Part shown: positions 6,844-16,105 of the stretch, piece after piece | Numbering within the stretch: position 1 is the stretch's first letter | Layout: each line of letters starts with the position of its first letter | Assembly: GCA_947598825.1 (NCBI GenBank) | Contig: CANQFM010000018.1 | Coordinates: forward strand, 1 to 49,759 | DNA length: 49,759 nucleotides | Source of the DNA: an uncultured Eisenbergiella sp. | GTDB lineage: Bacteria; Bacillota; Clostridia; Lachnospirales; Lachnospiraceae | Direction: 5' to 3' | Made by a program: the position numbers and the translations under genes | Notes under the pieces: model-generated | The model's input: only the letters and a program-made list of their open reading frames with translations | What the model was told of the DNA's origin: nothing | The model's database searches: none

Positions 6844-8895
6844 TTACAGCCATCCGCCAGTCTCCAATTGTTTGTGCAAATTGTCCAAAAGCTGCATTTC
6901 CGTATCCCCGGCAGCAGGGGGAGCCGCTTCATAAAGGCTTTTCGCTCTTTCATAATATTTCAGGAAATCCCCATATTCTCTCTGGTCATTATCTTTTCTG
7001 TTCTGTTTCTCCACTTCCAAAAGAGCCCTCCGTTTATAGGTATTGTATTGATCCGGATACAGCCCTTCCATCTGCCGCAGTATGGCTTCCGCCTGTTCCA
7101 AATTGCCCATTTTCTGATATAGGATCGAAATATTATTATAAGTGATGTAACTGCCCCAACCCTGATCGATGATATCCTGCAGCACAGAAATGGCATTCAT
7201 GCCATAGGTATGATCAGAGGTCAGTTCGTCCAGATCGATATACGTCTGCGCAAGCCTTTCGTATATTAAAAGCCGATCTTCCAGGCCCACCCTGGTTCTG
7301 GCTTCTTCCAAAAGGGCTCTGGATTCATTCAGATATTCTATGCCTGCCTTGCTATCCCCTTCCCGATTTTCTTTAACATATTGATCGTACAAATTCCTGT
7401 AAACAATATCACAGATCACATATGCCCTCATTCGAACATGATCATCATCCGTTTCGGAAATACATTGGATTAGCGACTTCTTTGCACCTTCAAAATCTCC
7501 TTCATCTTTTTTTAGTTCCCCTTCGACGAGCAGAAGATCATCTGTAGAAAGCCCTTTCGTCCGCGCCGTCTGGAGTACATCTTTTGCTTTCCCCAACTCA
7601 TTCTGCCTCGCCAATGCTATTGCATAATCCCTGTAATAATCGGGATTCTCCCCATTTTTCAGGATTGCTGTCCTGTAATTTACGACCGCCCGCTCGTAAT
7701 CCCCCTGTTCAAAATAACAGTTGGCCAACAGAAAATAAATGTCCGCCATACGCACATCATCCATCCAATCAGCTTCCGTCAGAATCGTCCCCTCAATAAA
7801 TTCCTGACAGGTCGCGTAATCCCTCCGCGCATATAAATAAAGTGTGCGCTGGAAACAGGCGTCCAGGCGTTCAGGCCGCATCTGCCGCGCTTTCTCATAG
7901 AGTGTTTCTACATCCTGACCGTCCTGCCGCTCGACCGCTTCCCCTAGCAGGGAAATTGTCTGTACATAGGCGTTCTCCGCCTCCGCATCGAGTTCCTTAC
8001 GCCCGAAAAAAAACAGCAGAACGCCGATCCCCATACATACCGCTATTGATAAAAACATAAGTTCCTGCCGGAAAATCAGTCGCTTATATTTCGATTCATA
8101 ACGATACAATTCCTGGAAAGCTTTTCGCATCTCTTCCGCCGACTGGAAACGCGCCCTCGGGTCTGGATTCAACGCTTTCATGAGAATCACGCTAAGTCCC
8201 TCCCCGATTCTATCATCCAATTCGGAAGGACGCCTGATCTTATTGAAATCCCTGTCTGGTTTGATACCTGTCAAAAGATGGTAAAGCGTTGCTGCAATAC
8301 TGTAAATATCAGAGCGGGCATCTACAGGCTGAGATAAAGCAACTGCCCTATCCGTAACCTTTTGCACAGCGGCCGCCTGTTCCGGCGAGGCATACCCCGG
8401 CGTGTATCCCTGTACAGTCATGCTTTTCCCATCCAGGACACCGGAAATATTAAAATCGATCAGGCAGATATTGTCTTCCGGCGTCAGCATGATATTTGCC
8501 GGCTTAATATCCCCGTGAATAATCGGCGGATTCTGCCGATGCAGATAATCCACCACTTCGCAGAGTTGGACGGCATACCTGACAACCTGCTTTGGAGTAA
8601 ATTTACGTCCACTCTTAAGGAATTTATCCAATGAAGCGCCCGGAATATAATCGAGAACCGTAAAAACGCCGTCTTCCACTTCCAAAAAATCCAACACCTG
8701 CGGCAGATAGGAATGTTTCAGTTTTTTGAGGATTTCCTTCTCTTCTTCATTATGAAAACCGCTATGATGTATTTTTTTCAGGACGACTTCTTTCCCCAAA
8801 CGCTTATGCCAGGCTTTGTAAACCGTTCCACCGCCTCCGGCGCCAATTTGTCCTTCTATTTCGTAAGTATCGTGCAGTACAGAATTGAAATCCAT
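6844..8895 (-). CDS. Ser/Thr protein kinase with TM helix and TPR domain
   Basis: 683 aa. Kinase domain about 10-265: glycine-rich loop GAGGGGTVY (18-26), Lys40 in VVLK, catalytic HGDIKPAN (127-134), DFN (147-149) in place of DFG, ASPE (169-172), then SDIYSIAATLYHLLTG. The catalytic Asp and metal-binding Asp are present, so activity is expected. The HRD Arg is Gly, so it is a non-RD kinase that may not need activation-loop phosphorylation. A TM helix (about 279-297) is followed by about 385 residues of TPR-like repeats (for example LANCYFEQGDYERAVVNYRT), probably an extracellular sensor. It starts downstream of the terminator at 8986-9015 and leads the group with the 45-aa protein and TPR genes. 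No PASTA repeats, so not a PrkC/Stk1 type. Confidence 0.9.
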   Translation of the reverse strand: MDFNSVLHDTYEIEGQIGAGGGGTVYKAWHKRLGKEVVLKKIHHSGFHNEEEKEILKKLKHSYLPQVLDFLEVEDGVFTVLDYIPGASLDKFLKSGRKFTPKQVVRYAVQLCEVVDYLHRQNPPIIHGDIKPANIMLTPEDNICLIDFNISGVLDGKSMTVQGYTPGYASPEQAAAVQKVTDRAVALSQPVDARSDIYSIAATLYHLLTGIKPDRDFNKIRRPSELDDRIGEGLSVILMKALNPDPRARFQSAEEMRKAFQELYRYESKYKRLIFRQELMFLSIAVCMGIGVLLFFFGRKELDAEAENAYVQTISLLGEAVERQDGQDVETLYEKARQMRPERLDACFQRTLYLYARRDYATCQEFIEGTILTEADWMDDVRMADIYFLLANCYFEQGDYERAVVNYRTAILKNGENPDYYRDYAIALARQNELGKAKDVLQTARTKGLSTDDLLLVEGELKKDEGDFEGAKKSLIQCISETDDDHVRMRAYVICDIVYRNLYDQYVKENREGDSKAGIEYLNESRALLEEARTRVGLEDRLLIYERLAQTYIDLDELTSDHTYGMNAISVLQDIIDQGWGSYITYNNISILYQKMGNLEQAEAILRQMEGLYPDQYNTYKRRALLEVEKQNRKDNDQREYGDFLKYYERAKSLYEAAPPAAGDTEMQLLDNLHKQLETGGWL

Positions 8896-8985
8896 TTGTC
8901 GCGTCTATCCCCCATTGTTTTATCAGCGGATCGCTTCATCTGTACCCATCCCACTCATAGGTCGATGAAACACAGGGCTATCTGG

Positions 8986-9015
8986 AAAAAGGGGCCATAC
9001 ACACCGCATGGCCCC
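8986..9015 (-). terminator. Rho-independent terminator after the surface protein gene
   Basis: Minus-strand RNA: GGGGCCAT (9015-9008) pairs perfectly with ATGGCCCC (8998-8991), followed by five U (8990-8986). It lies 38 bp after the stop of the 1281-aa surface protein and separates it from the kinase gene at 8895. The rest of this 157-bp gap shows no clear promoter. Confidence 0.85.
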
Positions 9016-9052
9016 ATCTTTACACACTTATTTCAACATCCTTCCCGCCCAG

Positions 9053-12000
9053 TTAAAAACGACGTTTTCTCGCCGCATATGTTCCTGTCAGAACGCCTGC
9101 CGCCATAAGAAGCATCAAAAACCACAGTCCAGGCTCCGCGCTGTCGCCGGTGGCTGCCGCAGCCGTTGTCTTTGTTTCGCCGCCTGCTGCGGTCTGCATC
9201 AGGGAAGCGTCCTGTGCCGTCACCAGCCCAAGGCTTCCGTCACCGGAAACAAGCACTTCCAATACTACCGTTGAACCGGAAGGCGCAATGATTTGATCTC
9301 CATTTAGCAGCGTTTCACCTCCGAAGGCCAGCGTGAAACTCTTTTCCGCCAACGTATTCCCTCCGGAGTCCTTTACAAACAACGTGTGGTCGCCGCCTTC
9401 TACATTTAAGAACCAGGCATAGCCGTTTTCATCCGAAACCGCTGTCTTAGGTTCGGAATGCAGTTCCATAGGAAGTCCCGACACAGAGGTTTGATCGCCA
9501 CCAACCAAGTGTACCAACAGATTGATGCTGGAAAGCCCTCCGTTCTGTCCGCCCTGCCCTGCATTGGCCTGCGCAGTCTGTCCCACCGGCGCAGCGGTCT
9601 GCGTACTGCCGGAATCAGAACTGCTGCCGGAATCAGAACTCCCACTGCCGCTGTCGGAACTGGAATCGCTGCCGGAATCCTGCTGCGGCTTCTCCAAGCG
9701 GAAGTTCTGCGCTGTGCGTCTCAGATCGTTGCCACGGTCACCGCCCACACGGAACTCCACCGCGATCGTGTTGCGTCCGTTAACCGCCTTATTGGCAAAG
9801 GTACGGCTGCTAATCGTAATCTTGGTGCTTCCTCTTTCTGGAACATAATCCGCACTAAATTCCAGCTTCTCTCCATTGAGCCATAAATCGATAAACTCAT
9901 CATACTCACCGGAAGAAACAAACACCTGATCCGATATTTCTTCCAGCAGGAAATCTCTCGTCCCCTCACCAATCTCCGTACCGATGTGTTCTTCGATCAC
10001 ATATCCGTTATCGGAAGCATCATATACGTTTAAGTTTGTATTGTCATTAACTGTCAGAGTAAAATTCGCTTCTGTTGGTGAAAATCCAGCCTTGCTAAAT
10101 TCTGCCCTCACTCGGATGGGAAACTCGCCGGTTTCCTTTGGAACCCCGTAAATCTCGCCAGTCTCCGGGAAGAACTCCACGCCGGCAGGTAGCGAACCTT
10201 CGACCAGACTATAAGTCACCTTATTCCACTCATACATGTTACTGGTCGTGATCACATAAGAATACGGCACATATTTCACCGCTTCGTCCAGTTCGGTTGT
10301 CACAAAATGCGGGGTGCTGGCATAACCTGTCAGTTCGATCAGCACATCCTCCTGGCCGTCCGCGGAAACTTTCAGCCAGCCCTTGATCTCCCCCTCCCCA
10401 TCGGGGATCAGCCGGATCTTCGCCAGATTGTTCGCCGTACCGGAGGAATCATATCCCATGGCTGCCAGAGTATCGTTATTTTCCCCGCCGACCATCCAGT
10501 AGTCGTCCAGCTTAACGTGCTGGGCGTCAATTAGTTCCGCCTTGATACCGGTCAACGGCTCGTCACCTATATTAGCGATCAAAATATCGTGTCTGTATTC
10601 AAAATAATCATCTAGGAACACTTCCCGTTTGGACGGGCCGTTTACAAACAGCTTGGGACCGTTGGCTTTTTTTACAAAAGTGACCATATAGTTCCTGGTA
10701 TTTTCACCATGAACTACCGCCGTATACTGCACCGGTCCCTGAGAGAAATCCTGTACAGTCTCTCCAGATACCTGCTCAGTACCCACATAAGCTTTGGTCG
10801 TCTCACTATCCACCCAGAAAGTCGGACAAAGAGCGGAAAGATCCGCATCTGGATCCTGGATGATGATCGTCTGATATCCATAACCGTACTGAGTGTCAAA
10901 CGTCAGATCATATTCATTGCTGAGTACATAACAAGAATAATAGTCTCTGAAATACTGGTTTGGTTCTTTTGGTTTCCTTGCACCGTTTACGCGGAAATAG
11001 GGATCAGCTTCCCCAATAACGGGAAGATCACTATATTCTTTCTGTACATCTCTGACCAAGTAAATATAATATTTTAACAAAGTCCCATCTTTAAAAAATA
11101 TGGTAAATTGCCTGTTCGAGTTCGATAACATAGAAAATCCATAAGGAACAACACTCCTGTCCACAGGCATGACTTGCTCAGTAATATCTGCGGAGGCGGG
11201 TGCCGCATCCGGAGAATCATAATACCCAGTTACTATTTTGAGGATCTGATCGTTATTTTCCAGAACATAATAATACTGTCCGCCAAAGGGATATTCCGCT
11301 TTCAAATGATAATCCACATAAACACTGGATGACCTCAGGGCCTCCTGCACTTTTTGCTCGTCCTGCTCCGACTTCGGCAGATCTACAGTCCAGCTTGGTT
11401 GGCCATGGTACCAGTATTCCCTGTTCTTTTCTGTCACCGATATCATCTGACCATTCTCAACAACATAAATATCTCCTGGAATCGTAATCTCTTCCGGCTT
11501 CTCCCACTGAATCACAAAAACGATCCCCTGATGGGCAATGGTCATTCCAGATGTCTCATCAATATATGCAATATACAGGCAGTTATCCGCAGATGCAAGA
11601 GTTTCCGTGGCAGGTTGGGTATAAGTTGCCGCATATCCGCTTCCTTCCTTCTCCATCTCCTGATTCAGTATCTGGTCCGTAATCTCACCTTCCAGATTTC
11701 CCGTCTGCCGGTAAGCCTGATATGCGCTCATAGGATACACTTCCATACGGATATTAGGATAAAGATTTGCAATCCGTGAAGTCATTCCCAGATAGTAGGT
11801 TGCATCTTCCCTGTACGATATATAAGGGAAGTCCACTTCCTTGACCGAAACGCCCAAATCGCCTGCATTAGGAATATCCTGATAAGCGATATTATAGGAA
11901 TAGACAGGAATTTTATTTCTATCACTCTCGTTTTCCACCTGATAGTACAATTCATAGTCTATACTGTCATACAGCCGGTCAGTAAGATACACCGTCACAT

Positions 12001-12898
12001 GATACCGGACATTTCCGGGATCCAACTGTTTCCCGCTGCCAACGATCATTTCCAGTATATAACTGGTCGATCCACTGTAATAATAAGATAGATCCAGTTT
12101 CTCATCCCCGCCAAGTACCTGATAGTTATCATAGATCTGCCGTCCGTCCTTGTCCTTAAAATACGTCCAGACCACATTTGCGCCTTCGGGAAGTACGACA
12201 GGATCCCCATTTTCATCCACCAGGCAGCTCAGAATATAATCCAGGGACAATTCCTTCAGTTCCTCTTCCGAAAGTCCGTTGAGCAGCAGATAGACGTACT
12301 CTGTATCAAGATCCAACAAAGACGTAAGCATGGGAACCTGGGCGGGGTCCACCGTCTCCGTTTCTGTTTCTGTTTCCGTCTCAGTCTCCGTTTCTGTTTC
12401 CGTCTCAGTCTCCGTTTCAGTTTCGACTTCCGTTTCGATTGCTGTGTCTGTCGTCGTTTCGGCCGTCTCATCTGTCACCGTCTGCGTGTCGGGCTCTGTC
12501 TGCGCATCCGTAACGGTCGCTTCCGGTTCCGATCCCGCTTCAGGATCCGTTTCAGTCCCCGCTTCCGTTGTACTTGCAGGTTCCGTAACAGCCTCCGAGG
12601 TGCTTTCCACATCCGTCCCGGATACAGGCTCTGTCGATAGGATTTCGTCCCCGTTGCTTGCCTCCGGAATCGTTGACTCCTCAGGCTGTGTACCCGGAAG
12701 CTGTTCCGGCTCCGAAGCTTCCTCATCGTCACCGGAAGACTCTTCGCCGCCTGAAGCCAAGTTTTCCGTTTCGCCCTGATCCAGCGACGTTTCCGCTACA
12801 GTATCCGGCTGCTGCGTGACTTCCGCCGCCATCGACTGCAGCGGAGTAAGCGCCAGCATCAGAACCAGAAAAACTGACAGCCACTTCTTCTTTCTCAT
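9053..12898 (-). CDS. Large cell-surface protein with Glu/Thr stalk, Ig-like domain and C-terminal membrane anchor
   Basis: 1281 aa. Signal peptide (MRKKKWLSVFLVLMLALTPL, cleavage near SMAA), then an acidic Ser/Thr/Glu region to about residue 182 that includes 13 or so ET dipeptides (about 155-180). Middle beta-rich region with a cadherin-like/putative-Ig segment (SLPAGVEFFPETGEIYGVPK, around 930). A Ser/Asp/Gly-rich linker (about 1100-1125), one more beta domain, and a C-terminal TM helix ended by RKRRF. The end has the form of a sortase signal (TGD before the helix, basic tail), but a proper LPxTG is absent. The start overlaps the kinase stop by four bases (ATGA), so the two are translationally coupled. 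Likely the surface client or ligand-binding partner of that kinase; no ligand can be named. Confidence 0.8.
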   Translation of the reverse strand: MRKKKWLSVFLVLMLALTPLQSMAAEVTQQPDTVAETSLDQGETENLASGGEESSGDDEEASEPEQLPGTQPEESTIPEASNGDEILSTEPVSGTDVESTSEAVTEPASTTEAGTETDPEAGSEPEATVTDAQTEPDTQTVTDETAETTTDTAIETEVETETETETETETETETETETETETVDPAQVPMLTSLLDLDTEYVYLLLNGLSEEELKELSLDYILSCLVDENGDPVVLPEGANVVWTYFKDKDGRQIYDNYQVLGGDEKLDLSYYYSGSTSYILEMIVGSGKQLDPGNVRYHVTVYLTDRLYDSIDYELYYQVENESDRNKIPVYSYNIAYQDIPNAGDLGVSVKEVDFPYISYREDATYYLGMTSRIANLYPNIRMEVYPMSAYQAYRQTGNLEGEITDQILNQEMEKEGSGYAATYTQPATETLASADNCLYIAYIDETSGMTIAHQGIVFVIQWEKPEEITIPGDIYVVENGQMISVTEKNREYWYHGQPSWTVDLPKSEQDEQKVQEALRSSSVYVDYHLKAEYPFGGQYYYVLENNDQILKIVTGYYDSPDAAPASADITEQVMPVDRSVVPYGFSMLSNSNRQFTIFFKDGTLLKYYIYLVRDVQKEYSDLPVIGEADPYFRVNGARKPKEPNQYFRDYYSCYVLSNEYDLTFDTQYGYGYQTIIIQDPDADLSALCPTFWVDSETTKAYVGTEQVSGETVQDFSQGPVQYTAVVHGENTRNYMVTFVKKANGPKLFVNGPSKREVFLDDYFEYRHDILIANIGDEPLTGIKAELIDAQHVKLDDYWMVGGENNDTLAAMGYDSSGTANNLAKIRLIPDGEGEIKGWLKVSADGQEDVLIELTGYASTPHFVTTELDEAVKYVPYSYVITTSNMYEWNKVTYSLVEGSLPAGVEFFPETGEIYGVPKETGEFPIRVRAEFSKAGFSPTEANFTLTVNDNTNLNVYDASDNGYVIEEHIGTEIGEGTRDFLLEEISDQVFVSSGEYDEFIDLWLNGEKLEFSADYVPERGSTKITISSRTFANKAVNGRNTIAVEFRVGGDRGNDLRRTAQNFRLEKPQQDSGSDSSSDSGSGSSDSGSSSDSGSTQTAAPVGQTAQANAGQGGQNGGLSSINLLVHLVGGDQTSVSGLPMELHSEPKTAVSDENGYAWFLNVEGGDHTLFVKDSGGNTLAEKSFTLAFGGETLLNGDQIIAPSGSTVVLEVLVSGDGSLGLVTAQDASLMQTAAGGETKTTAAAATGDSAEPGLWFLMLLMAAGVLTGTYAARKRRF
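12359..12436 (-). repeat. Hexanucleotide-like Glu-Thr repeat tract
   Basis: About 78 bp that encode alternating Glu and Thr (residues about 155-180 of the surface protein), built from variants of a 6-bp GAAACN/GAGACN unit. It is in-frame and coding. Slippage would shift the length in steps of two residues without frameshift. Confidence 0.7.
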
Positions 12899-15800
12899 TT
12901 CTGTACTCCTCCATTCCTCATTGCTTGGGCAATTTCTTTTAATTCCCCTATATCGTAAATGCGCGCGCTGCGCAAATTACCGGTTGGATAGTCAAACAAC
13001 AGCGTCTCGCCGATCACATCGCAAAGACAGGGCAGGTCTGCCAGTACCTCGCAATTCTCATCCATCAGCCGCCCATAACAGCTTCCTTCCGCTGTGACAT
13101 ACTGCGCTACCAGATAAGGCCCCGCCTGGGTTACATAGGTCAGATAATCCTGCTGTTCCAGTTCGCGGATCTTCTTGCCTGTCTTTCGGTCATACACCGT
13201 CGCCGCTTCATGTAGAGGGGACTCGATCCTCAACCTGTCCGTTAAAAAGGTTTCCTGCAGGGACGGATCCGGACGTTCCCCTTTTGTCTCTTGTAACAGG
13301 GTTCCATCGGCTGCGCTGTAGGTACGCACTGTCCCGTCGTTATAAATGACTTCGAGCCAGGAGCCTTCCTCTGTCCTGCGGTACTGCTGATCGTAGATCT
13401 GCCCCGGATCGGGCAGGGCAACACGTTCCAGCAGTGTCCCATCCATGGCATAAAGGCTGAAATGTTCATAGTCAAACAGCATGACTGTTTTCCCGTCCTT
13501 GCTCAGCCGGGCTTCTTTATGGGTATCGGCGATATCATAGGAAAACCGTTCCGCTTCCGGATGATTTTCATATTTTAAAATACGCACGACCGGCGTATTC
13601 CGGCTGCCAGCCAACGCAGCCGCGCCTGCGAGCCTGGCAAAATCGCATCCCTCCGGAATTTCCTGCCGTTCAAAAAGCTGTGCCGCCCCATCAAAAAACA
13701 AAATTGCATTTTCTTCTGTGGCGATCGCCGTCCGGCCGTCACTGTCAAAGCAACGGATCGTTTCCGAGGTCGTCACCAGCGGCGTCTGCTCTCCGGTCAC
13801 CGGGTGAAGCTTTACAAGAATATTTTCAGACAACACGAAAATTCCCGTTTCATCCGTCTTTACTCCAAAATAACCCTCCGTCTCAAACCCGCCGGTCTGT
13901 TCCATCGTTTCTGTATCCACTACTGCGAAAACAGAATGCTTCTGCCCGGACGCGGAAAAAGCAAAATACTGCTGATAAAAACCGCCTTCAAAATGGCCGT
14001 AGCCGGAACCGGCGTCCAGGAGAAGCTCATCCTTAGCCGGATCCTCCACATCGCAGATCCGGAGGCTTCCGTCTGCAAAGCTGATGCCCAGCAGACTTCC
14101 GTCTTCATTCAAGGCAAACAGGTTATCATTGGGATTGGCAAAGCTGTCATTGGCAACGACCTGCTGATGCTTTCCTCCAAAATCAATACGTTGGAGAAGC
14201 TCGCCGCTGGATGTATCGTAAATGGCTGCAAAGGTATCCTCCCGAAAAACCGCCGCAACCCGGCTGCCGTCTCCCGAAATGCTGATCCCGGTAGCCGCAT
14301 CCCCGGTCCAGAGCGTTTCTCCCTTTTCTATGTCATATAGTTGAATCCCCTCCTGTCCGGAAAAAACCACCCTATGATCGTCTACATATTCTACTTCCGC
14401 CAAGGCGGACTGGACCGTTGGGAGAACTGCCAGCGTTTCCGCCGTTTCCATATCAATTACGGCCATCTCATAAGCGTAAAGGCAGCATGCCGTCCTTCCG
14501 TCCGGCGAAATCTCCAGAGAAAACGGGGCCGATGGCAATTCTACCGTCAAGTGCGTTTTAAACCCGTCGGAAAGATCATAGACCCCCAGGGCGTCCGCCA
14601 AAGCCTTCTGCGCCTGAGCAGGCGCCTTGGGCGTCAACAGGCCGGGAGGCGGAGCAAGCGCCTGCATGGCATAAGAAACCGCCGTCTCCGAATCTCCCTT
14701 CGCATAAGCGTTTCGGGAATACTCTGCAAGCTTTAAACGGTTCTCTGTCACCTGCATCCTTTTTAATCCCACAAAGGAGCAGGCAACGCCGCTCATAAAA
14801 CATACCGCCAGGATCGCACCCACGATCCGACGTTCTTTTTTTAAACGCAACGCGCGCGGATCCCGGTCCCTCAGATGAAGGAACGCATCCAGCATTTCCT
14901 CCGCCGTCTGAAAACGCAGCTCCGGATTGGGTTCCATCGCCCTGGAAATAATCGCTGCGATCTGCGGACTAAATTCGTCCGGGGAAAGCGGCACAACCTC
15001 CTTCGCGTCCCTGGCGGGCCTTGTGCCGCTTAAAAGGTGATACAGCGTGGCTCCGACACTGTAAATGTCCGACCGGATATCCGGAATGATTTTTCTGGAG
15101 CTGCCGGAACCGGAGGACGTAGATTTCGGGGAGGACGTCCCACGACCGCCCGCAGCCTGCCCGGCTGCCCCGCTTTTTTCTCTATCGGACAGCTTCACCG
15201 TCTCTTCTTCTGTCAGTCTGACTGTAGCCGTCGTATCTTGCGAACCGGGCTTTGGCCCAAAACGCCCTTGAGAGGTTTCCCGACCCGAACTTCCTTTCAG
15301 CAGGGAAAGACGTCGACGGCCTGTGTTCCCGGTTTCCGTCCGATCGTACTCCGATGAAAAATCCAGCCCGTAATGCTCCGGAGAGGCATACCCGATACTG
15401 CAGCCGATCACATTTTCCTCGCCCAGCGCCAGGGCAATGTTAAAATCGATCAGGCAGATATCGTTGTTGGGCGTACGCATCAGGTTTGCAGGCTTAATAT
15501 CGCTGTGTACATATCCCCTCGGCGGAGTGCCGTGAGTCGGGCTGTGGAGATAGCAAAGCGCTTCCAGCAATTGAATAGCCCATCGGATCACCTGGGGCTG
15601 GGAGAACTTTTCCCCTCTTTTCAAGGGCTTGTCCAGGCTCTCCCCTTCGATATAGGCCATGACCGTATAGACGGTTTCATCCTCTACAAAAAAGTCGTAT
15701 ACCTGGGGTATATAGGGATGGCTCAGATTTTTCAGTACATCCACTTCCCGGCGCAAAAGCTCCGGTCTGGCGGAAAGCGTCCGTTTATCCGCTTTCAAAA

Positions 15801-15906
15801 CCACTTTTTTATGCAGCCGCAGATGGTTGGCCAGATATACCACGCCGCCCCCGCCGGCGCCGATCTCTTCCATGACCTCATAAGTCGAGGCGATTATCTT
15901 TGACAT
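12895..15906 (-). CDS. Ser/Thr protein kinase with activation-segment insert, TM helix and beta-propeller-like sensor
   Basis: 1003 aa from ATG 15906; the frame is open to a GTG at 15927 that overlaps the upstream stop. Kinase domain: GAGGGGVVY, VVLK lysine, HSDIKPAN (134-141), DFN (154-156), ASPE (174-177), SDIYSVGATLYHLLSG. A Ser/Thr/Gly-rich insert of about 95 residues (about 183-277) separates ASPE from SDIYS and contains TVRL and TVKL. A TM helix (about 361-382) is followed by about 600 residues of repeated beta strands with WD-like phrases (ISPDGRTACCLYAYEMAVID; YDIEKGETLW), probably an extracellular eight-blade-type propeller. Catalytic Lys and both Asp are kept; the Arg of HRD is Ser. 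Coupled to the surface protein (ATGA overlap) and preceded by the 53-aa membrane protein. Confidence 0.9.
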   Translation of the reverse strand: MSKIIASTYEVMEEIGAGGGGVVYLANHLRLHKKVVLKADKRTLSARPELLRREVDVLKNLSHPYIPQVYDFFVEDETVYTVMAYIEGESLDKPLKRGEKFSQPQVIRWAIQLLEALCYLHSPTHGTPPRGYVHSDIKPANLMRTPNNDICLIDFNIALALGEENVIGCSIGYASPEHYGLDFSSEYDRTETGNTGRRRLSLLKGSSGRETSQGRFGPKPGSQDTTATVRLTEEETVKLSDREKSGAAGQAAGGRGTSSPKSTSSGSGSSRKIIPDIRSDIYSVGATLYHLLSGTRPARDAKEVVPLSPDEFSPQIAAIISRAMEPNPELRFQTAEEMLDAFLHLRDRDPRALRLKKERRIVGAILAVCFMSGVACSFVGLKRMQVTENRLKLAEYSRNAYAKGDSETAVSYAMQALAPPPGLLTPKAPAQAQKALADALGVYDLSDGFKTHLTVELPSAPFSLEISPDGRTACCLYAYEMAVIDMETAETLAVLPTVQSALAEVEYVDDHRVVFSGQEGIQLYDIEKGETLWTGDAATGISISGDGSRVAAVFREDTFAAIYDTSSGELLQRIDFGGKHQQVVANDSFANPNDNLFALNEDGSLLGISFADGSLRICDVEDPAKDELLLDAGSGYGHFEGGFYQQYFAFSASGQKHSVFAVVDTETMEQTGGFETEGYFGVKTDETGIFVLSENILVKLHPVTGEQTPLVTTSETIRCFDSDGRTAIATEENAILFFDGAAQLFERQEIPEGCDFARLAGAAALAGSRNTPVVRILKYENHPEAERFSYDIADTHKEARLSKDGKTVMLFDYEHFSLYAMDGTLLERVALPDPGQIYDQQYRRTEEGSWLEVIYNDGTVRTYSAADGTLLQETKGERPDPSLQETFLTDRLRIESPLHEAATVYDRKTGKKIRELEQQDYLTYVTQAGPYLVAQYVTAEGSCYGRLMDENCEVLADLPCLCDVIGETLLFDYPTGNLRSARIYDIGELKEIAQAMRNGGVQK

Positions 15907-15923
15907 TTCTTTTGCACCTGCCG

Positions 15924-16085
15924 TCACTGTTTCTTTTCAGGCCGTCCGTATTCCGCATCCATTTTGGCGTCCAGCCGTATCTTTTTAACCCGGGCCAAAC
16001 TCAGATACAGGATCGACACAAGGGCCGACACCCCCGCAAAAATCAGCCCGCCGTAAAAAAGGAATTCATCTGATAATATCCCCAT
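15924..16085 (-). CDS. 53-aa single-pass membrane protein
   Basis: 53 codons plus TGA, between the macrodomain gene (20 bp away) and the kinase (stop 18 bp before its ATG). Begins MGILSDEFLFYGG, one hydrophobic helix (about residues 9-31), then a Lys/Arg/Asp-rich tail (RVKKIRLDAKMDAEYGRPEK). The design matches the 45-aa protein at 6667-6804 that accompanies the other kinase. Tight packing in an operon supports a real gene. Function unknown; a membrane partner of the kinase is possible. Confidence 0.65.
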   Translation of the reverse strand: MGILSDEFLFYGGLIFAGVSALVSILYLSLARVKKIRLDAKMDAEYGRPEKKQ

Positions 16086-16105
16086 AGCAGCCTCCGTCCG
16101 AGAAC

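Noticed and set aside
12330-12779. Val/Ser repeat frame on the plus strand
   Set aside because: It is the antisense reading of the Glu/Thr repeat of the surface protein.
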